Positions 1 to 8,096 of a DNA stretch of 64,000 nucleotides are shown piece after piece. The notes below the pieces were generated by a model. That model was not told the origin of the DNA. It worked only from the letters and a program-made list of their open reading frames with translations, and made no database searches. Position numbers and translations under genes: made by a program. This DNA comes from Sphingopyxis witflariensis (GTDB taxonomy: Bacteria > Pseudomonadota > Alphaproteobacteria > Sphingomonadales > Sphingomonadaceae). The first letter of the stretch is position 1. Each line of letters starts with the position of its first letter. Location: the NCBI RefSeq assembly GCF_002205635.1, contig NZ_NISJ01000002.1, forward strand, positions 372,001-436,000, written 5' to 3'.

Positions 1-134
1 CACCCTCCAACAGTGGCCAGATTTATGAAAACAAAAAGGGCGTGCGGCTGCACCGCCAGGGCAATCAGGTGACATGGAACACGGCGCTACGCTCGGCGCC
101 CGAAACCTGCCGCGTCGTAGCGACGCCGCTTTGA
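1..134 (+). CDS. C-terminal end of an unidentified protein (partial)
   Basis: An open frame enters from the left edge and ends at a TGA at 132-134, leaving 43 C-terminal residues (reading from base 3). The visible tail contains GQIYENKKGVRLHRQGNQ and ends in RVVATPL. It is basic and polar and has no membrane segment. Codon use (GCG, CGC, ACC rich) matches the neighbours, which supports a real gene end. I do not recognise the family from this fragment. It converges on the epoxide hydrolase gene, which ends at 169. Confidence 0.5.
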   Translation, partial: PSNSGQIYENKKGVRLHRQGNQVTWNTALRSAPETCRVVATPL

Positions 135-168
135 CATGAACGGACCGCCGGCGACACCGGCGGTCCGT

Positions 169-1311
169 TCAAAGCGTCATGCAAGCCAAGGCGGCGTGCA
201 CTTCGGCGGCGAACAATTCCGGCTGTTCCCAGGCGGCGAAATGGCCGCCGCGCTCGACCTCGTTCCAATAGACGATGTTGCGATAGCGGCGCTCGGCCCA
301 GCGCCGCGACAGCCGCATGATCTCGTTCGGGAACAGGCTGCATCCCGTCGGCACTTGGATTTCGCCCGCAGCGAATTGACGAAAACTATGCCAATAGAGC
401 CGCGCCGACGAAGCCGCGCTCGCGGTGAGCCAATAGAGGCTGACGGTGTCGAGCATCGCATCCTTCGACAACGCCTTTTCGGGATGCCCGCCGACCGACT
501 GGCCGCCCGGTTCATGACCGCAATCGGTCCAGCCGTGGAATTTTTCGGCGATCCACGCCATCTGCCCGACCGGTGAATCGGTCAGGCCATAGCCGAGCGT
601 CTGCGGCCGCGTTGCTTGCTGGGTCGAATAGCCACTGTCCTTCGCCTGATACCAGCCGAAGCGCGCGAGATAGACCTTCTCGGCCTCGGTGAGGTCGTTC
701 GTCAAATCGGGCGGCGGTGCGCCGACGACCATATTCACATGGATCCCCGCGCAATGATCGGCGTGGTTCAACCCGATCGCGCAGGTGACGGCGCTGCCCC
801 AGTCGCCGCCCTGGGCGAAATAGCGATCATAGCCGAGCGCGCGCATCAGCGCGTCCCAGCCGGCGGCGATATGCTCGACGCTCCATTTGGCGGTCGTCGG
901 CTTGCCCGAAAAGCCATAGCCGGGAAGCGACGGAATCACGAGGTGATAGTCGGCCGACAAAGGCGCGATGACATCAAGAAATTCGAGCACCGACCCCGGC
1001 CAGCCATGCGTCAGCACCAGCGGACGCGCGGCGGGGTTGTCCGAGCGGACATGGAGGAAATGAATGTCGAGCCCGTCGACTTCGGCCAGATAATTGGGCA
1101 GCGCGTTCAGCCGCGCCTCGATACGGCGCCAGTCATATTCGTGCTGCCAATAGGCGGCCAGCTCCTGCGCATAGGCCAGCGGAAGGCCCTGATCCCAATC
1201 AGTGACAGTTTCCTTCTCGGGCCAGCGCGTGCGCCCGAGCCGGTCTTTCAGATCGACCAGCGCCGCATCGGGCACCGCCACTTCAAACGAACGGATATTT
1301 TCGACCTGCAT
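169..1311 (-). CDS. Epoxide hydrolase, alpha/beta-hydrolase fold
   Basis: The 380-residue protein is predicted to open epoxides to diols through an ester intermediate on a nucleophilic Asp. The first ~105 residues match the EHN (epoxide hydrolase N-terminal) cap seen in microsomal-type enzymes, with RTRWPE near residue 28. The oxyanion motif HGWPGS is at 102-107. The nucleophile elbow GGDWGS is at 168-173, with Asp170 as nucleophile. The catalytic His lies in GGHFAAWEQPE near residue 357. The length is normal for the family. It is the last gene of a leftward group and sits 31 bp after a secreted protein gene. No signal peptide is visible, so it is probably cytoplasmic. The substrate cannot be read from the sequence. 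Confidence 0.92.
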   Translation of the reverse strand: MQVENIRSFEVAVPDAALVDLKDRLGRTRWPEKETVTDWDQGLPLAYAQELAAYWQHEYDWRRIEARLNALPNYLAEVDGLDIHFLHVRSDNPAARPLVLTHGWPGSVLEFLDVIAPLSADYHLVIPSLPGYGFSGKPTTAKWSVEHIAAGWDALMRALGYDRYFAQGGDWGSAVTCAIGLNHADHCAGIHVNMVVGAPPPDLTNDLTEAEKVYLARFGWYQAKDSGYSTQQATRPQTLGYGLTDSPVGQMAWIAEKFHGWTDCGHEPGGQSVGGHPEKALSKDAMLDTVSLYWLTASAASSARLYWHSFRQFAAGEIQVPTGCSLFPNEIMRLSRRWAERRYRNIVYWNEVERGGHFAAWEQPELFAAEVHAALACMTL

Positions 1312-1342
1312 TCGGCACTCCCCCGGGGCAATTGGCCCCAGA

Positions 1343-1831
1343 TTAGGGCCGCGCGGGCGCCTTGCAACCGCGTTCGAGGCCGACGCCTTTCAGGAAGCCG
1401 CGGCGCACCGTCCCGGCATAGACGGCGAAGGCATAGCGCCGTCGTTCGGCGTTGGCGCCGGTGACCTCGCCGATCAGCCCGCCAAAGGGAATGACTGAGC
1501 CCGCAACCGTCCCGGCGACCCGCCCCGCGGTTTCCTCGCGCTTTTTCGCGCGGCTCTTGTCGGCCTGCTCGTGGACGTCGGGACCGAGTACTTCGTTGAG
1601 TTCGGTCACTTCGCGGATGATCGCAGCGCATTTCCCCAGGCCGTCGAGCGAATAGGGATTGTCCTGAATCGCCAGCAGCTTCGGCGGCGCCTCTTTTCCG
1701 TCAAAGGGTGCCGTGACCGAATCGGCGGTCTTCTTGATGGTCGAATCCTCCGGCGCGCCCTGCTGGGCATAAGAGGGTGCCGACAAGATCAAAGCGGCGA
1801 CCGACAGGCTGACAAGCGATTTTCTGACCAT
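1343..1831 (-). CDS. Secreted hypothetical protein
   Basis: This 162-residue protein starts with a clear Sec signal peptide: basic MVRK, a hydrophobic stretch to about residue 20, and cleavage likely after SYA. The mature part has a central DNPYSLDGLGKCAAIIREV segment with one Cys. A Gly/Ala-rich hydrophobic stretch (AGTVAGSVIPFGGLIGEVTG, about residues 105-125) resembles a glycine-zipper membrane-associated region. A second Cys lies near the C-terminus. A GGAGG ribosome site lies about 11 bases before the ATG. I do not recognise a characterised family. A periplasmic or envelope location is inferred only from the signal peptide. Confidence 0.7.
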   Translation of the reverse strand: MVRKSLVSLSVAALILSAPSYAQQGAPEDSTIKKTADSVTAPFDGKEAPPKLLAIQDNPYSLDGLGKCAAIIREVTELNEVLGPDVHEQADKSRAKKREETAGRVAGTVAGSVIPFGGLIGEVTGANAERRRYAFAVYAGTVRRGFLKGVGLERGCKAPARP

Positions 1832-1943
1832 AGTCCAAATTCCTCCATTGCGCGCCCTGCACCTTAAGCATCAACGCGCTAGAGCAGATACGGCTCCCGA
1901 AATCGCAAATTTGTCATCCCGCCTCTTGGCGCGACGGCGAAGC

Positions 1944-2810
1944 CTATCTTGTCGGGACAGGAGACTCACCGGTCCAGTCGTAGAAGCCCCGCCCGGCCTT
2001 TTTGCCGACCCAACCCGCCTCGACATATTGGACGAGCAACGGCGCGGGGCGGAATTTGGGGTCGCCGGTTCCGCTGTGGAGGACACGGATAATCTCGAGG
2101 CAGGTATCGAGCCCGATAAAGTCGGCGAGCGTGATCGGGCCCATCGGATGATTGAGCCCGAGGCGGCAGCCGGCGTCAATATCCTGCATCGTCGCGACGC
2201 CTTCACCGAGCGCGAACACCGCTTCGTTGATCAGCGGCATCAGCACACGGTTGACGATGAAACCCGGTGCATCATTGGCGTGGACGATCTCCTTGCCGAG
2301 ACCGCGGCCATAGGCCTCGACCGTCTGCAAGGTCGCATCGCTGGTTGCGAGACCGCGGATCAGTTCGATCAGCCCCATCACCGGCACGGGATTGAAGAAA
2401 TGGACGCCGATGAAGCGCGCCGGGTCGTGCGACGCCTGCGCAAGCCGCGTGATCGGGATCGAACTGGTGTTGGTCGCGAGAATCGCGGTCGCCGACAGAT
2501 GCGGGCCGACGCTGGCGAAGATCGCGCGCTTGATCTCCTCGCGCTCGGTCGCGGCCTCGATGACGAGGTGGGCGGGAGCGAAAGCACTATGGTCGGCGAC
2601 CGGGGTGATGCGGGCAAGCAATGCGTCGGCGTCGCCCTGCGTCATTTTTTCCTTGGCAACGAGGCGGCCGAGCGCCTTGGCAATCCCTGCCTTGCCGGCT
2701 TCGGCGCGCGCGAGGTCGATATCGGAAAGCAGCACATCATGACCGGCGCCTGCCGACACCTGTGCAATCCCCGCACCCATTTGCCCCGCACCAATGACGC
2801 CGACGATCAT
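1944..2810 (-). CDS. 3-hydroxybutyryl-CoA dehydrogenase
   Basis: The 288-residue protein is an NAD-dependent L-3-hydroxyacyl-CoA dehydrogenase of the Hbd/PaaH type. It oxidises 3-hydroxyacyl-CoA to 3-oxoacyl-CoA, or reduces it in the other direction. The N-terminal Rossmann motif GAGQMGAG is at residues 7-14. The catalytic His is at about 137 in GVHFFNPVPVMGLIE, and the dimerisation-domain signature GFIVNRVLMPLINEA starts at about 183. Length is typical of single-domain enzymes (280-290). It stands alone between egtD and a secreted protein gene, all leftward, with no crotonase partner beside it. Whether it serves butyrate/PHB-type, phenylacetate or general beta-oxidation cannot be decided from context. 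Confidence 0.93.
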   Translation of the reverse strand: MIVGVIGAGQMGAGIAQVSAGAGHDVLLSDIDLARAEAGKAGIAKALGRLVAKEKMTQGDADALLARITPVADHSAFAPAHLVIEAATEREEIKRAIFASVGPHLSATAILATNTSSIPITRLAQASHDPARFIGVHFFNPVPVMGLIELIRGLATSDATLQTVEAYGRGLGKEIVHANDAPGFIVNRVLMPLINEAVFALGEGVATMQDIDAGCRLGLNHPMGPITLADFIGLDTCLEIIRVLHSGTGDPKFRPAPLLVQYVEAGWVGKKAGRGFYDWTGESPVPTR

Positions 2811-2865
2811 ACCGCTATCCTTTCACTATATCCGTGGGCGCTGACTAGGCCTTGGACACCGCGCG

Positions 2866-3852
2866 TCAAGGGGCGGAACGGAAGGTGGTCGCTTCGGCGA
2901 GAATCAGCGCGAAGGCGGGGTCGGCATCATCCCATGTCGCGATCGGGGTCCAGCCGCCCGCGCGGAGGAGGAGATTCGCGTCGCGCGGGCCATATTTATG
3001 ACTATTCTCGCTGTGGATCGTCTCACCCGCCGCCATCGCATAGCGATGACCATCGACCGTAAACTCCATGTCGCAGGCGGCGACGAGGTGCATCTCGATC
3101 CGCGCATAAATGTCGTTCCAGACGGCGCGGTGGACGAAATTCTCGACCGGAAGATCGCCGCCGAGCTCGCGGTTGATCCGTTCGAGGAGGTTGAGGTTGA
3201 ACGCCGCGGTGACCCCGGCGGGATCGTCATAGGCGCGTTCGAGGATCGCGATATCCTTGATCCGGTCGATCCCGATCAACAGCAACGAACCGTCGCCGAG
3301 CGTCGCGCGCCAATGACGCAAGAGGTCGATCGCAGTGCGCGCGACCATATTGCCGATCGTCGATCCCGGGAAAAAACCGAGCTTGGGCAGCGGACAGATT
3401 TCGCGCGGCAGATCGACGCGCTGGGTGAAGTCGGCCTCGACCGGATAAATGGGCAGGCCGGGAAAGCGCGCTGCGAGCGCCGCCGAACTGTCGCGCAGGA
3501 AATCGCCCGAAATATCAACCGGAACATAGGCCGCAGGCGCGATCGCGCCGAGCAGCAAGGGCGTCTTGGTCGAGCTGCCCGATCCGAGTTCGACCACCGC
3601 GCGGCCGGGGCCGATCGCCGCCGCCATGTCGGCGGCGTGGCGGGTGAGGAGGTCGGTTTCGCTGCGCGTCGGATAATATTCGGGGAGCGTGGTGATATCT
3701 TCGAACAGCGCCGAGCCGGTCGCATCGTAGAACCAGCGTGCGGGAATCGCCTTGGGATTTTGGCTGAGGCCGGCGTGGACATCGGCACGAAAGGCGATGT
3801 CGATTCCGGCATCGTCGGCCGAAACTTGCCTGAGATTGCGCACGACGCCCAT
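2866..3852 (-). CDS. egtD: L-histidine N-alpha-methyltransferase EgtD
   Basis: EgtD (328 residues) methylates histidine three times with S-adenosylmethionine to give hercynine, the first step of ergothioneine synthesis. The AdoMet motif VVELGSGSSTKT is at about 87-98. The N-terminal segment with ARWFYDATGSALFEDIT (39-55) is typical of this family (DUF2260-type). Length is typical at about 320. It starts 2 bp after the egtB stop, so the two are co-transcribed and probably translationally coupled. No egtA, egtC or egtE gene is present here, which fits the proteobacterial version of the pathway that differs from the mycobacterial five-gene one. Confidence 0.95.
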   Translation of the reverse strand: MGVVRNLRQVSADDAGIDIAFRADVHAGLSQNPKAIPARWFYDATGSALFEDITTLPEYYPTRSETDLLTRHAADMAAAIGPGRAVVELGSGSSTKTPLLLGAIAPAAYVPVDISGDFLRDSSAALAARFPGLPIYPVEADFTQRVDLPREICPLPKLGFFPGSTIGNMVARTAIDLLRHWRATLGDGSLLLIGIDRIKDIAILERAYDDPAGVTAAFNLNLLERINRELGGDLPVENFVHRAVWNDIYARIEMHLVAACDMEFTVDGHRYAMAAGETIHSENSHKYGPRDANLLLRAGGWTPIATWDDADPAFALILAEATTFRSAP

Positions 3853-3854
3853 TG

Positions 3855-5162
3855 CTAAAGATCCTTGGCCAAGCGCAGGCCGGTGAACTGCCAGCGCTGA
3901 TGAGGGTAGAAGAAGTTGCGGTAGCTGGCGCGCGCATGGCCGCGCGGGGTCGCGCAGCTGCCGCCGCGCAGCACGAACTGGCCGCTCATGAACTTGCCAT
4001 TATATTCACCGACCGCGCCGGGGGCGGCGCGAAAGCCGGGATAGGGGCGATAGGCGCTGCCGGTCCATTCCCACACGCTGCCGAACATCTGTTGCAGACC
4101 CGTGTCATCGTCCACCGCGACCGGATGCACCGGCCCGGCGGCGCCGAGCTGCTGCCCCGATGCCGGGTCCAGCGCAGCGGCGGCGGATTCCCACTCAATC
4201 TCGGTCGGCAGGCGCCCGCCCGCCCAGCTGGCGAACGCGTCGGCTTCGAAGAAGCTGATGTGGGTGACCGGCGCCGCAGGGTCGATATCCTGCCAGCCCG
4301 CCAGCGTGAACTGCCGCCCCGCATCCCAATAGGCGGGGGCGTCGATATGCCCGGCCTGCGCCCATGCCCAGCCGTCGCTGAGCCAGAGCGAGGGCGTGTG
4401 ATAACCGCCGTCGTCGATAAACTGCTGCCACTCACCGTTGCTAACCGGACGGTTGGCGAGCGCGTGCGGGGTCAAAAGCGCCGAAAACTGCGGAAGTTCA
4501 CAGTCAAATGCGAATCCGTCGCCGTTGTGGCCGACCGACACCACGCCTTCGCTACCCTGTATCCAGCGTAGCGGGCTCGGCTCGGGGCGTAACGCCGAAA
4601 GCGCGGAAATCTGCGCAACTTCATTCCGAAACGCCGGTTCGGCGGCGCTCCACATCGCGGGGCCGAGCGGATTTTGCGCGAAGAGATGCTTGACGTCGGT
4701 GAGCAGCAATTCCTGATGCTGCTGCTCGTGCTGGATCCCCAGTTCGACGAGCGTCCGCGCCGCGGGCGACAGGTCGGGCAGCGCGGTCTGCACCGCGGCA
4801 TCGACATGCGCGCGCCAGACCCGCACCTCGTCGAGCGATGGACGTGTCAGCAAGCCGCGCTGCGGACGGGCGTGGCGCGGCCCTTCGGCTTCATAATAGC
4901 TGTTGAACAGATAGGCGAAGCGATCGTCATAGGCGCGGTAGCCGGGGACATGATCGCGCAGGACGAAGGTTTCGAAGAACCATGTCGTGTGCGCGAGATG
5001 CCATTTGGCGGGCGAGGCGTCGGGCATCGACTGGGCCGAGGCGTCGGCGTCGGACAAGGGCGCGACAAGATCGAGCGACAGGCGACGCGTCGTCGCGAAG
5101 CGCTGGGTCAGCGGCCGGTCGGTCGAACGGTCGGTGCATGAAATATCGGTCTGACTGGCCAT
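3855..5162 (-). CDS. egtB: Hercynine oxygenase EgtB
   Basis: EgtB is a non-haem iron sulfoxide synthase that joins hercynine to a cysteine-containing thiol and O2. From the ATG at 5162 it has 435 residues. The N-terminal DinB-like helical domain carries iron-ligand candidates in HLAHTTWFFE (His55/His58) and HEQQHQE (His145, His149). The C-terminal formylglycine-generating-enzyme-like domain ends in RGGSCATPRGHARASYRNFF followed by WQFTGLRLA. An upstream GTG (5219) would add 19 residues. I prefer the ATG because it has a G-rich ribosome site (GGGGG) upstream and gives the usual family start. It is the first gene of the egtB-egtD pair. Confidence 0.95.
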   Translation of the reverse strand: MASQTDISCTDRSTDRPLTQRFATTRRLSLDLVAPLSDADASAQSMPDASPAKWHLAHTTWFFETFVLRDHVPGYRAYDDRFAYLFNSYYEAEGPRHARPQRGLLTRPSLDEVRVWRAHVDAAVQTALPDLSPAARTLVELGIQHEQQHQELLLTDVKHLFAQNPLGPAMWSAAEPAFRNEVAQISALSALRPEPSPLRWIQGSEGVVSVGHNGDGFAFDCELPQFSALLTPHALANRPVSNGEWQQFIDDGGYHTPSLWLSDGWAWAQAGHIDAPAYWDAGRQFTLAGWQDIDPAAPVTHISFFEADAFASWAGGRLPTEIEWESAAAALDPASGQQLGAAGPVHPVAVDDDTGLQQMFGSVWEWTGSAYRPYPGFRAAPGAVGEYNGKFMSGQFVLRGGSCATPRGHARASYRNFFYPHQRWQFTGLRLAKDL

Positions 5163-5266
5163 ATTATGACAATCCCCCGCGCGGCGATTCGGTTTCGTGA
5201 TGCGACCGATTATGGCCACGCCGCGACCGAAAAGTCCAGAACATTAAGGGAACATATGCTCAACTT

Positions 5267-5331
5267 CGTCATGCCGGACTTGATCCGGCATCCATGACCG
5301 CGTGGACCCCGGATCAAGTCCGGGGTGACGA
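5267..5331. repeat. Sphingomonad intergenic hairpin repeat, family A copy 1
   Basis: An inverted repeat of the form CGTCATGCCGGACTTGATCC ... CCGGATCAAGTCCGGGGTGA. It can fold into a stem with a short variable loop. Four more copies occur in this window (12020, 28564, 38849, 45779), always between genes. It lies in the 408-bp gene-free stretch between egtB and the adenosyltransferase gene. Confidence 0.85.
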
Positions 5332-5360
5332 AGAGTGGTAGGGCTATGTCAAAAGAATGC

Positions 5361-5460
5361 GCGCAGAGGGCGCAGGGATTTTGTTCACGCGGAGGCACGG
5401 AGAATATGAGGGTGAGATATCGGCGGCTTTACCGCCCATATTTCTCTGCGCCCTCTGCGC
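5361..5460. repeat. Long-spaced 15-bp inverted repeat (family E)
   Basis: GCGCAGAGGGCGCAG at 5361-5375 is exactly complementary to CTGCGCCCTCTGCGC at 5446-5460. About 70 bp separate the arms, and partial complementarity continues inside (CGGAGAATAT against ATATTTCTC). It resembles a degenerate intergenic mobile repeat or MITE-like hairpin. No coding signal is convincing inside it. It is part of the gene-free stretch 5163-5570, which otherwise holds only repeats. Confidence 0.7.
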
Positions 5461-5492
5461 CTCTACGCGAATATTGGCATGCGCCGTTGGTG

Positions 5493-5562
5493 CAGTCGCG
5501 GGCCCCTCCACCACTCGCTACGCGAGCGGTCCCCCTCCCCATTGCTTCACAACAGGGAGGAT
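5493..5562. repeat. CCCCTCC-rich intergenic element with small hairpin
   Basis: A pyrimidine-rich block (CCCCTCCACC ... CCCCCTCCCC) flanks a small CTCG-N5-CGAG hairpin (5514-5526). It ends just before the stop of the leftward adenosyltransferase gene. The composition resembles the family B hairpins at 12935-13056, so it may be a decayed copy or act as a transcription end. No T-run is visible. Confidence 0.4.
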
Positions 5563-5570
5563 TATCTGCC

Positions 5571-6152
5571 TCAGCGCGTGGCGCCGGGTTTCCACAATAT
5601 ATCGCCGCCTGCGGCGGCGTTGAGCGCGCGCGTCAGCACGAACAGATGGTCCGACAGGCGATTGAGATAGGTCAGCGCGAGCGGGTTGAGGTCACGCTGA
5701 GCGCCCGCCGCAACTGCCGACCGCTCGGCTCGCCGCGCGATGGCGCGGGCGAGGTGCAGCCGCGCTGCAACCTCGGTCCCGCCGGGCAGGATGAAGCTGG
5801 AAAGCGGCGACAGATTGTCGTTCATCGCGTCGATTTCGGCCTCCAGCCGGTCGATCTGGCTTTGCACGACGCGCAGTGCCATTTCGGCTGGAGCAAATCC
5901 GGTGGCGGGATCGGCGGGGGTCGCAAGGTCGGCGCCAAGGTCGAAGAGTTCGTTCTGGATCCGCGACAGCATTGCCGCCGCCTCGCTGCCCGCGTCAAGC
6001 ACCGCAGCAGCAACGCCAATCGCGCTGTTGGTTTCGTCGACATCGCCGACCGCCGCCATCAGCGGCGCCGATTTGGCGATCCGCGATCCGTCGACGAGGC
6101 CCGTCGTGCCGGCGTCGCCGGTGCGCGTGTAGATTTTGTTGAGCTTGACCAT
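5571..6152 (-). CDS. Cob(I)yrinic acid a,c-diamide adenosyltransferase, PduO type
   Basis: This 193-residue ATP:corrinoid adenosyltransferase transfers the 5'-deoxyadenosyl group of ATP to cob(I)alamin to give adenosylcobalamin, the cofactor of enzymes such as methylmalonyl-CoA mutase. The PduO-family ATP-binding motif YTRTGDAGTTGL is at residues 8-19. The C-terminal helix signature RAIARRAERS falls at about 138-147. Length is typical (180-200). It is the third gene of a tight leftward set, 13 bp after the HIG1-type gene. The valine cluster at 26.8-33.7 kb ends in propionyl-CoA, so a B12-dependent mutase elsewhere would be a natural client; that link is inference. Confidence 0.94.
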   Translation of the reverse strand: MVKLNKIYTRTGDAGTTGLVDGSRIAKSAPLMAAVGDVDETNSAIGVAAAVLDAGSEAAAMLSRIQNELFDLGADLATPADPATGFAPAEMALRVVQSQIDRLEAEIDAMNDNLSPLSSFILPGGTEVAARLHLARAIARRAERSAVAAGAQRDLNPLALTYLNRLSDHLFVLTRALNAAAGGDILWKPGATR

Positions 6153-6165
6153 GATGTACGGGGGC

Positions 6166-6393
6166 TTAGCTGCCGCCGCCTGCCGTCACGCCGATCAGCA
6201 CAAGCAGGATGATGGTAATCGCCTGCCACTTGATGCGCGACATCATCATCTTGTTCTGCATCAGCTGATTTTCCTCGACCGTGCCATCCATCGCAGCGCG
6301 GTGACCTTGCGAGAAATAGAAGAGTCCCCGCGCGAGCGAGAAGAGGACGAAACCGGCCGCGCCAACGACCGCGAGGATGAGAAGGATTTGCAT
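6166..6393 (-). CDS. HIG1-domain twin-transmembrane protein
   Basis: A 75-residue inner-membrane protein with two predicted helices: about 2-24 and about 53-71. They are joined by a polar loop with the HIG1-like FYFSQGHRAAMDGTVEENQ segment followed by a Met-rich stretch (MQNKMMM). HIG1-domain proteins in mitochondria and alphaproteobacteria associate with respiratory complexes, but a role here is not shown by the sequence. It lies 9 bp after gluQ and 13 bp before the adenosyltransferase gene, so it is probably co-transcribed. Confidence 0.75.
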   Translation of the reverse strand: MQILLILAVVGAAGFVLFSLARGLFYFSQGHRAAMDGTVEENQLMQNKMMMSRIKWQAITIILLVLIGVTAGGGS

Positions 6394-6402
6394 GGCCCTA
6401 TT

Positions 6403-7257
6403 TTAGGGATTTTGCAGCGAATAGCCAGTGGGAAGCCGTCCGGCACGCAAATCGGCGGCGAGTGCGCGGCCGTCGACGCCCGCCGCGCGGAGCGAGGCGA
6501 GCGACGCCGCGGCGTCGCGTTTCGCCAGCCGCTTGCCATCGAGACCGCAGATAAGGCCGTGATGGCGATAGACGGGCGTCGGGAGATCGAGCAGTTCCTG
6601 AAGCAGGCGGTGAACGTCGGTCGAGGCGATGAGGTCGGCGCCGCGCACGACGTGTGTCACCCCCATATTGGCATCGTCGAGGGTGCTCGCGAGATGATAG
6701 CTGGCGGGGGCATCTTTGCGCGCGAGGACGATATCGCCGTGGGCGCGCGGATCGGCGGGGCGCATCCGCTGCCCCTGCTCTTCCCACGCGAGGTCGCCCG
6801 CTTGCGCGGCGGCGCGGTCCATGGCGAGCCGCCAGCAATGCGCCTCGCCCGCCGCGATGCGCCGTGCGCGGTCTTCGGCGGCGAGGTTGCAGCAGGTGCC
6901 GGGATAGATCGCGCCCGACGGGCCGTGCGGCGCCGAGAGACTGGCGGCGATATCGGCGCGGGTGCAGAAACAGGGGTAAACGAGATCGCGAGCGCGCAGC
7001 GTATCGAGCGCGGCGGCATAGTCCGCCAACCGCTGCGACTGGCGCACCGGTTCGCCGTCCCAGTCGATCCCGAGCCAGGCGAGATCGGCGAGCGACGCCG
7101 CGACATATTCCTCCCTCGAACGGCTGCCATCGATATCGTCGATGCGCAGCACGAACCGGCCGCCGGCCGCGCGCGCGGCGCTATGCGCAAGGACGGCGCT
7201 ATAGGCATGGCCAAGATGGAGTTCGCCCGTCGGGCTGGGCGCGAATCGGGTCAGCAT
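6403..7257 (-). CDS. gluQ: Glutamyl-Q tRNA(Asp) synthetase
   Basis: GluQ-RS is a truncated glutamyl-tRNA synthetase that attaches glutamate to queuosine at the wobble base of tRNA(Asp). The 284-residue length fits a catalytic domain without an anticodon-binding domain. The HIGH-type motif is PSPTGELHLGHA (8-19). The zinc site is Cys96, Cys98, Tyr118, Cys122 (CFCT ... YPGTC). A KMSKS-equivalent GKRLAKRD is near 239-246. It is the first gene of the leftward trio and is divergent from the HNH gene. Queuosine biosynthesis genes are not in the window. Confidence 0.94.
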   Translation of the reverse strand: MLTRFAPSPTGELHLGHAYSAVLAHSAARAAGGRFVLRIDDIDGSRSREEYVAASLADLAWLGIDWDGEPVRQSQRLADYAAALDTLRARDLVYPCFCTRADIAASLSAPHGPSGAIYPGTCCNLAAEDRARRIAAGEAHCWRLAMDRAAAQAGDLAWEEQGQRMRPADPRAHGDIVLARKDAPASYHLASTLDDANMGVTHVVRGADLIASTDVHRLLQELLDLPTPVYRHHGLICGLDGKRLAKRDAAASLASLRAAGVDGRALAADLRAGRLPTGYSLQNP

Positions 7258-7353
7258 GGACAGACGGGCGTTTCCCGCGGCGGTGCGCGATGATGCCCCA
7301 TATGCTGTGGTCGCCGCTTTTGAATCATTCCATATCTTGCGGCAATTGCCCCC

Positions 7354-7383
7354 TTGACGTCAGATTCAGATGCGTCATGTAAT
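7354..7383 (+). promoter_or_regulatory. Sigma-70-like promoter for the HNH gene
   Basis: TTGACG at 7354-7359 and TGTAAT at 7378-7383 are separated by 18 bp. They lie in the 149-bp divergent gap between gluQ and the HNH gene and point toward the HNH gene. A short palindrome GTCAT-GTA-ATGAC overlaps the -10 (7374-7386) and could be an operator. The expected start of transcription is near 7390. Confidence 0.5.
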
Positions 7384-7406
7384 GACAGTGTCACTCGGGA
7401 ACGGCA

Positions 7407-8018
7407 GTGGCGCGCCATCCCTCGCAGCAAAAGGGGCAGCGTCCAAAAGCCATGTTCCATCCCGATCTCGCCCGACATCCCGATAGCTGTCCCGCATTGG
7501 TGCTCAACGCCGACTATACGCCGCTCAGCTATTACCCGCTCAGCCTGTGGCCGTGGCAAACCGCGGTCAAGGCGGTTTTCCTCGACCGCGTCACCATCGT
7601 CGAAAATTACGAACGCGAAATTCATTCGCCGACGCGAACGATGCCGATCCCCAGCGTCATTGCGCTGCGCCAATATGTGAAACCGTCGCAGCATCCGGCC
7701 TTCACCCGGTTCAACCTGTTCCTGCGCGACCGTTTTTCGTGCCAATATTGCGGGTCCGGCAAGGATCTGACCTTTGACCATGTCGTCCCGCGCCGACTGG
7801 GCGGACGGACGAGCTGGGAGAATGTCACCACCGCCTGTGCCCCGTGCAACCTGCGCAAAGGCGGACGGACGCCGCAGCAGGCGCATATGCCAATCTATCG
7901 CCAGCCGTGGCGCCCGACGACGTGGCAGCTGCAGGACAATGGCCGCGCCTTTCCACCGGGATATTTGCACACAAGCTGGATCGACTGGCTGTACTGGGAT
8001 GTCGAACTGGAAGGATAA
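7407..8018 (+). CDS. HNH endonuclease family protein
   Basis: A 203-residue protein with a C-terminal HNH nuclease fold. CQYC is at 112-115, FDHVVPR at 123-129, WENV at 137-140 and CAPC at 144-147. This gives the two CxxC zinc knuckles and the metal-binding His of the classic HNH box. The N-terminal 100 residues (LVLNADYTPLSYYPLSLWPW) match the stand-alone HNH proteins common in alphaproteobacteria, whose role is not established. The start is uncertain. GTG 7407 has GGGA seven bases upstream and a promoter just before it. ATG 7452 (MFHPD) would remove 15 residues without touching the domain. No partner methylase or phage gene is nearby, so it looks like a housekeeping HNH protein. Confidence 0.88.
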   Translation: MARHPSQQKGQRPKAMFHPDLARHPDSCPALVLNADYTPLSYYPLSLWPWQTAVKAVFLDRVTIVENYEREIHSPTRTMPIPSVIALRQYVKPSQHPAFTRFNLFLRDRFSCQYCGSGKDLTFDHVVPRRLGGRTSWENVTTACAPCNLRKGGRTPQQAHMPIYRQPWRPTTWQLQDNGRAFPPGYLHTSWIDWLYWDVELEG

Positions 8019-8096
8019 AGGGCGTACAACAGGACGGACAGACGCGGTTCATCGACGCGGCTCTAGTGGGGCCGCCAACCCGAACAGGAGAATATC

